Shown here: positions 5,018 through 14,300 of the stretch, one piece after another
How the letters are laid out: each line of letters starts with the position of its first letter
Position numbering within the stretch: position 1 is the stretch's first letter
Source of the DNA: a virus
DNA length: 27,790 bases
IMG/VR virus record: IMGVR_UViG_3300021373_002725
Coordinates: 1-27,790 of that record
Strand: one strand, 5' to 3'
Position numbers and translations under genes: made by a program
Notes under the pieces: generated by a model
The model's input: the letters and a program-made list of their open reading frames with translations, nothing else
Told to the model about the DNA's origin: nothing
Database searches by the model: none

Positions 5018-5423
5018 TTGCCGCCGAGAAAGACTGACAATCAAAGACATCTCCTGAAATAGGAATGTTCTCTTTCTCAGCTTCCATCCATGCCCTAATC
5101 CTGTATTCCCGCTCCATTGAGTATGAGTTTTGATTGCGGAACCATTCAGCCCATTCTTGGCTTCCCTTTGAATGATTGCATTTCTTGCAGGCAGGGATAC
5201 AATTGCTTGTCCTATCTTCACCACCCCTTGCTCGAGGCTTGACGTGATCAAGAGTCAGTGAGGCATCGTCAATTGGTGGATTTCCGCAGTAAGCGCAGCA
5301 GTAACCCCAAGCCTCTTTGATCGATTGTCGCCAAAGGTGTTTCGCTTCTTTTCTTGTCATTGCATCTAGATTGAAAAGGTAGTCGTGGATCCTTGGTCGG
5401 ATCGGAAAATCCTTTTTAATCAT
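5004..5423 (-). CDS. HNH homing-type endonuclease, 139 residues
   Basis: The motif set is complete: a first zinc knuckle CAYC (residues 43-46), LTLDHVKPRARGG with the catalytic Asp-His at 59-60, Asn at 74, and a second knuckle CKKCN at 79-83. Such freestanding HNH enzymes cut DNA and spread by recombination between phages; others act in packaging, but those lie next to terminase, which is not here. It is on the strand opposite its neighbours and its 3' end overlaps the chaperone gene by 14 bases, which suggests insertion at the chaperone-tail terminator junction. ATG 5423 is taken; an internal ATG at residue 22 is an alternative start that keeps the whole domain. Confidence 0.9.
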   Translation of the reverse strand: MIKKDFPIRPRIHDYLFNLDAMTRKEAKHLWRQSIKEAWGYCCAYCGNPPIDDASLTLDHVKPRARGGEDRTSNCIPACKKCNHSKGSQEWAEWFRNQNSYSMEREYRIRAWMEAEKENIPISGDVFDCQSFSAAIMQQ

Positions 5424-5432
5424 CGAGTTCTA

Positions 5433-5498
5433 ATGACAATGACTCCGCTTGAGTATGAGGCATCTGGGCTTCTCATGAGCACCTTCGCGGCTGTCTAA
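5433..5498 (+). CDS. Possible 21-residue leader peptide
   Basis: ATG 5433 opens a short frame reading MTMTPLEYEASGLLMSTFAAV. It lies in the gap between the HNH start and the next rightward gene, and the recurrent motif follows it at 5518. Nothing but its tidy start and stop supports it. Confidence 0.2.
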   Translation: MTMTPLEYEASGLLMSTFAAV

Positions 5499-5517
5499 TC
5501 TATAGTTCCTTAAATTG

Positions 5518-5527
5518 GGCAGACTAA
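5518..5527 (+). promoter_or_regulatory. Recurrent gene-start motif (GGCAGACTAA)
   Basis: Nine of ten positions fit GGMADACTAG, 31 bases before the ATG at 5549. A perfect six-pair hairpin, AACACG/CGTGTT (5528-5545), separates it from the start codon. Confidence 0.5.
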
Positions 5528-5548
5528 AACACGGTTTTTCGTGTTCCG

Positions 5549-6010
5549 ATGGCGCAAACTTTTGCCACGACACCGCAGATTATTTATAATGTCCTAGCCA
5601 ATGACAGTAGCTTTTCTTCATACATAGGAAGCTATAGTTTTACTGGCGGAAGCACGAGTCCATCGATTGTTATTTTAACTCCTGGAGAAACTCTTCCACA
5701 GTTAGAATCACAGGTAGGTCTAGAATGCATAATTCATGATTCTGGTGACATTAGTCGCAAGGATTATATAAATGATAATTCTGACCTGCTAACTACTTGG
5801 AAAGTATTTTTAATTGTATGGGATGGATCAACAGGGAGTGACTTGGACTCCGCTGCTAAACGTGCTTTGCATCTATTTTATGGCAGTACATCTATCGAGA
5901 CTTTATCGGTCTCTAAAGGTCTTGGTGCTCGCGTTCAGACGATGATTATGATTCCTGAGAATGGTGGTTTGCATGCAGATGCAACAGCAATCTTAGATTC
6001 CTTACCTTAA
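5549..6010 (+). CDS. Probable tail terminator protein, 153 residues
   Basis: Size, position just before the major tail tube gene, and the alternating alpha/beta pattern (N-terminal helix TPQIIYNVLANDSSF, central strands TTWKVFLIVWDG, C-terminal helix and IMIPENGG strand) fit lambda U-like tail terminators, which cap the head-proximal end of the finished tube. No single diagnostic motif is visible, so the call rests largely on context. The gene has no Shine-Dalgarno sequence but carries a hairpin directly before its ATG. It is followed by a terminator-like hairpin at 6084-6104. Confidence 0.6.
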   Translation: MAQTFATTPQIIYNVLANDSSFSSYIGSYSFTGGSTSPSIVILTPGETLPQLESQVGLECIIHDSGDISRKDYINDNSDLLTTWKVFLIVWDGSTGSDLDSAAKRALHLFYGSTSIETLSVSKGLGARVQTMIMIPENGGLHADATAILDSLP

Positions 6011-6083
6011 AAGCTTGTTATTGCAGGCATTTTTACTGCAAGTGAATAAATAGTATTCCAGACCATTAGGAACCCTACGATAG

Positions 6084-6104
6084 TGGGGTGAATCCCCCAT
6101 TTTT
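6084..6104 (+). terminator. Rho-independent terminator before the tail tube gene
   Basis: TGGGG (6084-6088) pairs with CCCCA (6095-6099) around a six-base loop, followed by five T. It separates the tail-terminator gene from the tail tube gene and argues against translation starting at 6088. Confidence 0.65.
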
Positions 6105-6135
6105 GCTCAGTTTTCAGCATTCTGGAAATTCACCC

Positions 6136-6783
6136 ATGGCTAATTATTCTGCAGCCTTTGGATATAAGGTTTACTTACTTCCTTTGGCTTCTGCTCAAAC
6201 CGACCTAACTTTTAACGGAATCACGACTGGTACTGGCCTTAGCAGTGCTAGTACTGGATTCCTTAAAACTGACAGCTCAACCCTTGGTGACGAAGGCAAC
6301 CTTGCTGCCGACAATGACACCATTGCGTATGATACTGCGACCGGTATTTTTACGGTCGAAAGTCAAGCTTATGCAATGGACGGCACCACCGCCACTGACA
6401 AGCCTTTCAAATTGCTTGGCTTGACTAATGCCTCTCTAGAGACTGATACCTCTAGCGAAGATGTTATCACCTATGACCGCACAACTCGTGGTTATAACAC
6501 TAACATTGCTACGACTAAATCGTTCAGCATCTCACTAGAAGGTGTTGCTGACTTTAAGAGTGCAGCCTACCAAGTCTTGCGTTTGGCTGAAGCTAACACT
6601 GTTAACAACAGCTTGCGCGTTAAGTTTGCTCGTATCGGACCAACTGGTACTGACGAGACAATTTATGGTTACGGCACTCTCGAAGGCTACTCTGAATCAG
6701 TGGAAGCTGGCTCTGTGGTTTCCTTCAGTGCAACGCTGAATGGCTACGGCCCATATAACTTAGATATCGACGCCAACGCTTGA
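6136..6783 (+). CDS. Major tail tube protein, 215 residues
   Basis: The gene lies directly before the tape measure gene, between two terminators. The product is rich in threonine, serine and short beta strands (for example GNLAADNDTIAYDTATG and ITYDRTTRGYNTNIATTKSF), as expected for the stacked-ring tube subunit of siphovirus tails. Arginine is encoded only by CGT/CGC, unlike the AGA-rich tape measure gene next door, which signals high expression. The ATG at 6136 (MANYSAAFGYK) is chosen; an upstream in-frame start near 6088 would lie inside the terminator hairpin. No Ig-like C-terminal domain is seen. Confidence 0.8.
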   Translation: MANYSAAFGYKVYLLPLASAQTDLTFNGITTGTGLSSASTGFLKTDSSTLGDEGNLAADNDTIAYDTATGIFTVESQAYAMDGTTATDKPFKLLGLTNASLETDTSSEDVITYDRTTRGYNTNIATTKSFSISLEGVADFKSAAYQVLRLAEANTVNNSLRVKFARIGPTGTDETIYGYGTLEGYSESVEAGSVVSFSATLNGYGPYNLDIDANA

Positions 6784-6807
6784 TATTAACTTAAAAAGCC
6801 TCAAATG

Positions 6808-6829
6808 CCCCGCTACGGCGGGGTTTTTT
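6808..6829 (+). terminator. Strong rho-independent terminator after the tail tube gene
   Basis: CCCCGC (6808-6813) pairs with GCGGGG (6818-6823) around TACG, followed by six T. It isolates the tail tube transcript; the recurrent motif follows four bases later. Confidence 0.93.
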
Positions 6830-6832
6830 CTT

Positions 6833-6842
6833 GGCAGACTAT
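6833..6842 (+). promoter_or_regulatory. Recurrent gene-start motif (GGCAGACTAT)
   Basis: Nine of ten positions fit GGMADACTAG, four bases after a terminator T tract and 34 bases before the tape measure ATG. Confidence 0.5.
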
Positions 6843-6866
6843 TTTAGCTAATTCTAGTATCAAGCA

Positions 6867-9800
6867 ATGCTGACGGTACCAGTAAAGTTTGATGTAAACG
6901 CTGGTGAACTGCAGGCAGCTTTAAAGCAATTACAGGACGGAAGTCAAAAGGCTCTTCAAGAGATCCTTGACTTCAATGGAAAGAAAATAAATATCGAATA
7001 CAATTTTACTAGCAATGGATCAGTCATTGCAAAAGAATTAAGTGAACAAGAAGTTGCTATAAGAAAAGCAAATAAAGCATATCTACAGTCAGTTGGCGGT
7101 CAACAAAATTCTGTTGCAAGAACAAAAAAACAAATTCAAGTATTTAAAAAGCTTAGAGACGAGCTAAATCAAAACAACCCTAAGTGGAAGCAATACTCAG
7201 CTGCTGTAAAAATTGCAGAAGATAAACTAAAGAAATTACAAGGAGCAACTGCTGGCAGCCTGGACGCAATCAGGAATCAGCGAAGTGAATTAGTTAGAAT
7301 GCGTAATGCTGTAGCAATGAATTCACCTGAATTCAAAAAGCTAACATTAGAGATCAAGAAATTAGATGATAGGTTTACCCGAACTACACCTAAGGCTAAA
7401 AGTTTTTTCGGCGTTCTAGGTAGAATTGCTGTTGCACAGACTGCCTTTGCTGCCGTTACAGGTACATTTAGGTCTGCGGCTAATGCATTTGGAGCCTTTA
7501 CAGCTAGAGCAAAAGAGCTTGAGGCTTTTAATCTAGCAATCAGAAACGTAGGATTTACCCAAGCAGAAACTAATCGAATTTTTAAGCAAGCAGAAACCAC
7601 AGCGAATCGTCTTGGTGCTCCTCTACAGCAAGTTGAGAAGAGTTATAAAAGGATGATCCCGGCATTGAAGGCTGTAGGCACAAGTGCTGCTGACTCTGAT
7701 AAGTTCATTGCTGCTATCAGCGCAAGAAGCCAAACACTTGGATTAAATACAGAGCAATCAGGCAGATTGCTAGAGGCATTCGCTCAGGTACTGAGTAAAG
7801 GGAAGCTCCAAGCAGAAGAACTTAATCAACAAATCTCTGAACTTGACGGTGCATTCAGAACTCAATTTGCAGATGCATTAGGCGTAAGTAGTGCAGCATT
7901 AAATGAGTTAATATCTGACAGTAAAATTACTGCTGATGTATTTGTCGAGACTGTTAATAAAATGCAAAATGGCGTAGATGCGCTAGCAAAAAGAATTGAA
8001 AATGGTACAGCTACAATTCAACAGTTACAAAATGCAGCCTCTAATATTGAAACTAAAAACCTTGAAAGCATTGCTAAAACTATTGAACCAGCAATTAAGG
8101 CGTTTTTAGAAATCCGCTTGGCAGTTGCTGAATTTATCAAAGAATTTAAACAGACCAAAACCTTTGATTTTCTTGCTACTACATTTAATCAAATAGCAAA
8201 ATCAGCACGAACTTTAATTGATAATACTTTAAAATTAGTTTTAGCAATAAGCCAATTATTAGCCCCGATTACTGGATTGTTGGATGGTATTTTGAGGCTT
8301 GATGCTAATTTTGGCGGGTTGATTGGGGTTTTAGCGCATGTAGCAGCTGGTTTCCTTGTATTTAAAGCAGCAATTATAGGTACTATGTTTATTGGCAAGC
8401 TTAAAGTTCTTGTCACACTTACAACAGTCGCACTTAAAAGCCTTGCCACTTCAGGCAAGCTATCTGCTGTAGGCATGAATATGTCGACTGCAAGTGCAAA
8501 GAGGCTAGCGGTAGGATTAAGAGCACTTAAAAAAGCTGTACCATTTCTTGCTATTGCAGCAGGTATTGGGTTAATCGTCAACGCATTTAGGGCTAGCGCG
8601 AAGGGCGCTGCCGAGGTTAAGTCAGCATACAGTAGCTCTTTTGATAGCTTAAGTGAATCACTAGAAGAAGTCAGTACTGCAGCCAAAAAGGCTCCGCCTA
8701 CCCTTGCTGAAGCGACACAAAGCGTTGAACAAGTAGCAGATTCAGCTAGCTTCGCGGGCGGCGCATGGACATTACTTGGTACAGGCATTATTGCGGTTGG
8801 CGTAGCTGCAGCTACTGCCGCTACAGGTGGACTTGCACTGGTGGCTATTGCGGCTACAACAGCTGCTGCAGCGGCGGCTGCTGGAGCTAAAGCTAATGAA
8901 GAATTGCAAAAGTCTGGTAGGGGTAGGCAGCTTATTAAGTCAACTAAAGAATACAATGCTTTAGTTTCTCTGGCTGAAAGCAAAGCAAAAGGGCTCGGCG
9001 CTGCGATTGGGGCGACTGATTTTAGCAATTTTGCTTCAGGATCTGAAAATTTAGAGCAATTAGGGATATTGTATTCAGCTACCAGCAAAAATATTAAAGA
9101 GCGAATTGCTACAAATAAACAATTAATTGCTACAGAAAGGGATCGAGAAAAAGTAAATGAAGCTGTAATCACTAAATTAGAAGCTGAGAATGTACAGCTT
9201 GCAGAAAAAGGACGGCTGGCCGCTGCATCTGAAAAAGCCATACAAGATGAAACTGCAGCAAGAATTAGAAATGGCGATGCAAATGCAACGGCAGCAGCGT
9301 CTGCAGAGCAATTACAGAAAGCACAAAAACAGCTAAACGAAGAAATTAATACTGATTTAATTGAAGCACAGACAGAAGCAATCAAGAAGTATGGCAAAGA
9401 AGCTAATGCAGCATCTTTGATTGGTGCATCTAACATTGCAGCTGAAGTCGTAGCCTCTGAACAAAGAACAAAGAACGCAAAAGAGCACCTTGCGGTACTT
9501 GCGAAAAGAGGTAAACTTAATGAAGAAGAAATTGCTTTACAAAGGCAACTAACTAATGTAGTTGCAACAGAAACCCAAAAACAAGCTCAATTGGGAATTG
9601 ATGCTCGTAATGCAGTCATCGACGCATTCAAGGCGGGCATCGCTGAGGTCGACGGCCAAGTAGATATAATCCTACAAAGTTCAAGCAGACTGAAAGGTGC
9701 TTTTGATGGCATCAGCGGTACATTCGTTTCTGGATTACAAGCGGCAAATGGATTAATTGATGAAATTGCAAGCCGAGAACTTAAGGGTCTTGAGGTTGGA

Positions 9801-10952
9801 AGCGCAAAGAGAAAGCAAATTATTGAAAGACAACTTAGGGCACAAGCTCTTACTAATGAAATTGAAAATCGCATTGCTGTCTTAAAACTTACGACACAAA
9901 ATAAAATTGCTACAAGTCAAGCTAGAATTGAGCAAATCAGATTGAGAAATTTAGCCAAAATTGCACAGGCTGAAGGCAAGTCTGGATTAGCAAAAGCTTA
10001 CAGCGAAGCAGCCACTCAGCAAGGATTAATCATTCAAGGATTAGGTCAACAATTTGTGATAGAAAAGGAACTGCTTGGAATTACAAAAGCAACAAAAGAT
10101 CAAAAGCTAATCAGTAAAGGTATAGATGAAAAGCTTTCAACAAGTGCTCAAGGCGTAGCAAATAAGCTTGATGTGCAACTTGTCAGTCTTAAAGAGGCAG
10201 AGAAGAAGCGAAAGAATTTAATTAAGCTTGCTGGCGATTACGGTACTGCTATAGCCGAAGCTGCTACTGATAGCCAAGACACTGCCGAAGCACTACAGGG
10301 TACATCTTTAGAGAATGGCGTCGAGGGAGCTGAAGAAATAACAAAAGCGTTGGACAATGCCCAAGGTGCAGGCGAAGGCTTGGAATCTGTAATGGATGCA
10401 GTTAAGGACACTATGTCTGGCGGAGCAGATGAAGCCAATAAAATCGTTGGCTTCCTGAGGAAATCAGTAAGCGAAGCTAATAAGTTGCAACGAATTGTCC
10501 TTGAAAGTGGCTCTCGTCGCGCTATGGGCGGTCCTGTTACTAGTGGTAAGCAATATACAGTTAATGATGGCGGAGGCAGGGAAGGATTCTTAAGCAATTC
10601 CGGCAAGTTTAGTATGCTGCCTGCTGCAAGAAATATTAAATGGACTGCTCCTACTTCTGGTACGGTCATTCCTGCAAACCTTGTTAATGATTTTATCTCG
10701 GCAAGTTCCAGCGAAAAGATTCAATCTGCCTCATCTGGTATTAGGCCCAAACAAAACCCAGCTGCAAATACAACTTCAGACGGAGTTTCTGGCAACCTAG
10801 TCAAGCAAATGACCGCTGCTTTAACTGGTTCTGGCGGCAATCAACGCATTACAAACAACGTGACGATTCAAAGCCAGCAACCTGTCACAGATGCGTCGCA
10901 GATCATGACGAATGTGGCCCGCATGCGGCTCCGTAACGGCCGGAGGATCTAG
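6867..10952 (+). CDS. Tail tape measure protein, 1361 residues
   Basis: This is the longest complete gene of the tail module. It is overwhelmingly helical with long charged coiled coils (roughly residues 60-200 and 730-1150). The block from about residue 205 to 390 (AETTANRLGAPLQQVEKSY, then GKLQAEELNQQISELDGAF) matches the conserved phage tape measure domain. Hydrophobic segments lie near residues 455-515, 563-580 and 633-675, the last an alanine-rich stretch, as usual for proteins that pass through the host membrane. Tape measure proteins set tail length; at about 0.15 nm per residue the tail would be near 200 nm (inference). Codons are A/T-rich with many AGA arginines, unlike the tube gene. 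Confidence 0.95.
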   Translation: MLTVPVKFDVNAGELQAALKQLQDGSQKALQEILDFNGKKINIEYNFTSNGSVIAKELSEQEVAIRKANKAYLQSVGGQQNSVARTKKQIQVFKKLRDELNQNNPKWKQYSAAVKIAEDKLKKLQGATAGSLDAIRNQRSELVRMRNAVAMNSPEFKKLTLEIKKLDDRFTRTTPKAKSFFGVLGRIAVAQTAFAAVTGTFRSAANAFGAFTARAKELEAFNLAIRNVGFTQAETNRIFKQAETTANRLGAPLQQVEKSYKRMIPALKAVGTSAADSDKFIAAISARSQTLGLNTEQSGRLLEAFAQVLSKGKLQAEELNQQISELDGAFRTQFADALGVSSAALNELISDSKITADVFVETVNKMQNGVDALAKRIENGTATIQQLQNAASNIETKNLESIAKTIEPAIKAFLEIRLAVAEFIKEFKQTKTFDFLATTFNQIAKSARTLIDNTLKLVLAISQLLAPITGLLDGILRLDANFGGLIGVLAHVAAGFLVFKAAIIGTMFIGKLKVLVTLTTVALKSLATSGKLSAVGMNMSTASAKRLAVGLRALKKAVPFLAIAAGIGLIVNAFRASAKGAAEVKSAYSSSFDSLSESLEEVSTAAKKAPPTLAEATQSVEQVADSASFAGGAWTLLGTGIIAVGVAAATAATGGLALVAIAATTAAAAAAAGAKANEELQKSGRGRQLIKSTKEYNALVSLAESKAKGLGAAIGATDFSNFASGSENLEQLGILYSATSKNIKERIATNKQLIATERDREKVNEAVITKLEAENVQLAEKGRLAAASEKAIQDETAARIRNGDANATAAASAEQLQKAQKQLNEEINTDLIEAQTEAIKKYGKEANAASLIGASNIAAEVVASEQRTKNAKEHLAVLAKRGKLNEEEIALQRQLTNVVATETQKQAQLGIDARNAVIDAFKAGIAEVDGQVDIILQSSSRLKGAFDGISGTFVSGLQAANGLIDEIASRELKGLEVGSAKRKQIIERQLRAQALTNEIENRIAVLKLTTQNKIATSQARIEQIRLRNLAKIAQAEGKSGLAKAYSEAATQQGLIIQGLGQQFVIEKELLGITKATKDQKLISKGIDEKLSTSAQGVANKLDVQLVSLKEAEKKRKNLIKLAGDYGTAIAEAATDSQDTAEALQGTSLENGVEGAEEITKALDNAQGAGEGLESVMDAVKDTMSGGADEANKIVGFLRKSVSEANKLQRIVLESGSRRAMGGPVTSGKQYTVNDGGGREGFLSNSGKFSMLPAARNIKWTAPTSGTVIPANLVNDFISASSSEKIQSASSGIRPKQNPAANTTSDGVSGNLVKQMTAALTGSGGNQRITNNVTIQSQQPVTDASQIMTNVARMRLRNGRRI

Positions 10953-10954
10953 AG

Positions 10955-11374
10955 ATGGCTGGAAGTATCACTATTAGCTACGGAAGCGACTCTGTGGCCT
11001 TCACGGACTTCTCAGGGGATGATTTGCCGAGTTCTATCCTTGGTCAAGCTAGCTTAGAATTTACACAGATTGGGCTAGGCTATGCTCAAGGTCCAGCCCG
11101 ACGGCAACGCCATATTTGGGCAATCGCTGCATACGCAACGGACGGACAGATCGCAACATTAAATACAATTTTTACAGCCTGGGATCTCGCCCGTGCTTCT
11201 TCTTTAAATGCAGCCTCTGTTGATATTGTCGATAATTTGTTGCAACAAAAAACTGCAAATAGCAATATTCCTTCTATTACAACTAAAGCGTTTTTTACCA
11301 GTCCTCCAGCAGTTTCTTTAGTTGGTAACTTAAACGAACTTTATATACTTAGTTTTGGATTGACGGAGATATAA
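10955..11374 (+). CDS. Minor tail protein, possible distal tail component, 139 residues
   Basis: It starts two bases after the tape measure stop, with a clean GGAGG at 10942-10946 eight bases before the ATG. The product is beta-rich at its N-terminus (AGSITISYGSDSVAFTDF) and has a strand-helix-strand C-terminus. The position immediately after the tape measure gene is that of distal-tail or lambda M-like minor tail proteins. No diagnostic motif is recognised; the gene abuts the next large tail gene with no gap, so the two are co-translated. Confidence 0.65.
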   Translation: MAGSITISYGSDSVAFTDFSGDDLPSSILGQASLEFTQIGLGYAQGPARRQRHIWAIAAYATDGQIATLNTIFTAWDLARASSLNAASVDIVDNLLQQKTANSNIPSITTKAFFTSPPAVSLVGNLNELYILSFGLTEI

Positions 11375-14300
11375 ATGACACTTGTCAACACAACAGCTAA
11401 GATTAAAATCTATATCAATGGACAAGACTATAGTGATTTTTTAATAGAAGGTAATCTGTCGGACGATTCTGCATACTCTACAAATATTGTTACGACAAAA
11501 GGCTCAATTACACTTGGTGGTGATCCATCAATTTTAGATTTCAATAAAACAAAGTTTCCTCTAGGTTCCAAGGTAACGATTTACGCGAAACTAAGCAATG
11601 GAAGCTTTGCAAAAATACCTAGGGGGCACGTATATGTACTTAACTCTACAATGGACCTTCAGCAACGCTTGACCACACTAGAGGTTGGGTGCTCATTGGC
11701 ATATTTAAACTCACGGCCTGAACATTTTCAAAATGAAATAAAAGGATTAATGCAACGTTTCATACCAAGCTCTACGCTTGATTCTTTTGTTATTGATGAC
11801 TTTAACTTATCTGCATTGCAGACGCTTCTAGAAATAGATGGTAAAGTAATATTTCAGGATGCATGGGGTAATATTCAGTCTTTGAATGAATTTGGCAATG
11901 ATGGACTAGGAGCAAACTTAGCGAGTGCTAAATTAAAATGTTTCGATATCCATAGTGCTATTAATGTTGAAAGCATCGGCGGAGCAATAGAAGACCTGCC
12001 TAGTGCCATAATTGTCGAGAGCAGCGTAAATGTTCCAATTAAGCCAGATCAAGAACCAGACGAAGAACCAGATGAAGAACCAGATGAAGAACCAGATGAA
12101 TATGAACCTTTAGATGTTTACGCTGCCGCTGGAAAGCCTCCTCCATTCATAAGTTCAGAAACAACAAAAACTGTAAAAGTACCTGATTTTACCAAGACAG
12201 CTACCTTTTTTAGGATTTTAAACGGTTCTTCAACTGGCGAATCCGGCGACGAGGCTGTTCCAGGTTGTGGATCAATTACTGACGGAGAGGATAACAGTTC
12301 TGGATCAGCTGAATTTGCATATACAGCTAGCGGCGGGGCTCAAGGAACTACCAGAGATTTCACTGAAACCAGCACAAGTGGGCGCTATGTCAGCTACAAC
12401 GGCCCTGGTAACCAAGTAGATTTTGAATATAATTTTGAATATAATTCTGCAATGGTATATGCAGGCAGTATGTTTACTGCAGTTGTCAATAAATATGTTG
12501 AAATTATTAATAATGAGGTTGAAAGAGCAAAGTCATTTTTAAGTAAAGCCAACAATGCCTTGAAGCTAGGCCATGATTACGCCACGCGTCCCAGGACTAC
12601 TGTTTACACGATCGATGGAGATGAAATTATTAACACTGAAGAAACGGATGAGGGCGAAGCAGTTCTAAATGCAATTAATTATTATAATTGCATTGGGACA
12701 CAATATTACAATGCTGCCCAGAATATTTTAAAGTCTGCAGAAAATTTCACAAAGGAAGGAATAAGTTTTATTGATCAGTATAAATACGAGTACGGATATT
12801 CAAGTTGGAATACAACCACAAATGAATACGGCCTATCCGGTGAATTGATAAAGAAAACAACTTCAAGATATATTCATTCTAGCCTTTCAGAAGATGCAAC
12901 TAAAGCCGTCAACGACCTGCAGCCAAGTTACAGGTTAAGTCCAGTTCTAGATGCATTAAGATATCAGATAATAAACTCGCTTGATTTCTCGAGTGTTAGT
13001 GAAACAACCGGTCAGTCTTTTGATCAACTTGTTTCAGGCGATAGTCTACTGACTAGTCATAGTGAGAATACGGCCAGGAATGTAGAGTTATCTTATAATT
13101 TACAATTAGCTTCTACTACTACAACGACTTATGATTATTCAGATAGTTACACTACGGAAACCGAAATATTTGTTGATGAACAGAATGGATTTAATAATTA
13201 TACGCGCATTAATTACTCGTCTACAGGCAGCCGTAATGCACCTGAAGAAGATCGCATTAGAGTCCAAAGAGACGGTAATGGCAACGTTATCTTAAGTACA
13301 ACTGCATCTACAACTGCGAACGGAGAAGTCGAAAGAGACGATAATGGTGACATTATTTATATAAATCAAGAATTTAAAGATTTAGATTTAATTTGTAAAA
13401 AACAAATTAAGATCACCAATTCTCAATTCTCAGGTCAAATAGCTTCTATGTCTTGGCTTGGCCGTGGTCAATCTACTGATAAAACCATACAATTGCCTTT
13501 TAGATTAGCTCCACTTAGGGCTAAGGTAATCAATGGAGTCCGCGTAACACCCAATAGAAGCAAAGAGCTATCAAGATATCAGAGGATTCTATGTCAATAC
13601 GCCACTAATCAAGTGAAGAAAATAACCAGTGATAATTTTGGCTTTAGAATTACAGAGAGAGGCACTCGGGCAGAAATCTTTGGGTATTATCCTTATTATC
13701 CAATTACGTTAAGTTTAAAAAGTTTGCAAAAACGTTTTAAATTAAGAGCTGGGGCATCTAATTGGGTCTTTGATTCTGAAAATATATTATGTTCGCTTGA
13801 CTGTTTCAATGTTGGATCCATTGAGACAGCTCCTGGAGTAACAGAGGCTAGTCCTTTTAATTATACTACTTTTAAAAAAGTAGAAACGACAGCACCTGTA
13901 ACGACTAATGATTTAAAATCGCCAGAAACAGCAACTTCAATTGGAATAACAGCGATTCCGACTGGTGGCATATTAATGTTAAATGGCGTTGCTGTAGTTG
14001 TTGGCGATGTAATTACAATTGCAGACATCAATAGTAATAATCTTACTTTTGTGCCAACTGATACTACAGTCACAACAACAGTAGCTATTTCTTTTGAAGC
14101 ATTAGACAGCTTAGGGCAAAAGATAGGATCTGAAGATGGAATTTTCCCAGAACTGCAGACTTTAATTCCTGATATTGTCTTTGCTGATGCTGGAGAGTTC
14201 TCTGACGATACAAGTAATGGTGGATTTGATGCTGGTGCGGGTGATTTCGATACCGGTACAAGACCTGGCGGCGCGATCTCTCTTAATGGGGGTGATTTTG

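Noticed and set aside
6088-6135. N-terminal extension of the tail tube protein from an upstream start
   Set aside because: It would begin inside the terminator hairpin at 6084-6104 and encodes an unrelated-looking peptide; ATG 6136 is better.
9000-9060. Frameshift within the tape measure gene
   Set aside because: The frame is continuous from 6867 to 10952 with consistent coding character; no break was found.
8189-9436. 415-codon open frame on the minus strand within the tape measure gene
   Set aside because: It is antisense to a strongly helical alanine-rich gene, and its composition (Ala/Ser/Leu-rich) reflects the complementary codons; no ribosome site or family resemblance.
6136-10952. 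Myovirus affiliation (contractile tail), suggested by similarity of accessory genes to T4-like cyanophages
   Set aside because: No sheath gene lies beside the tube gene and no T4-type baseplate genes are seen, so a siphovirus is favoured; a sheath outside the window cannot be fully excluded.
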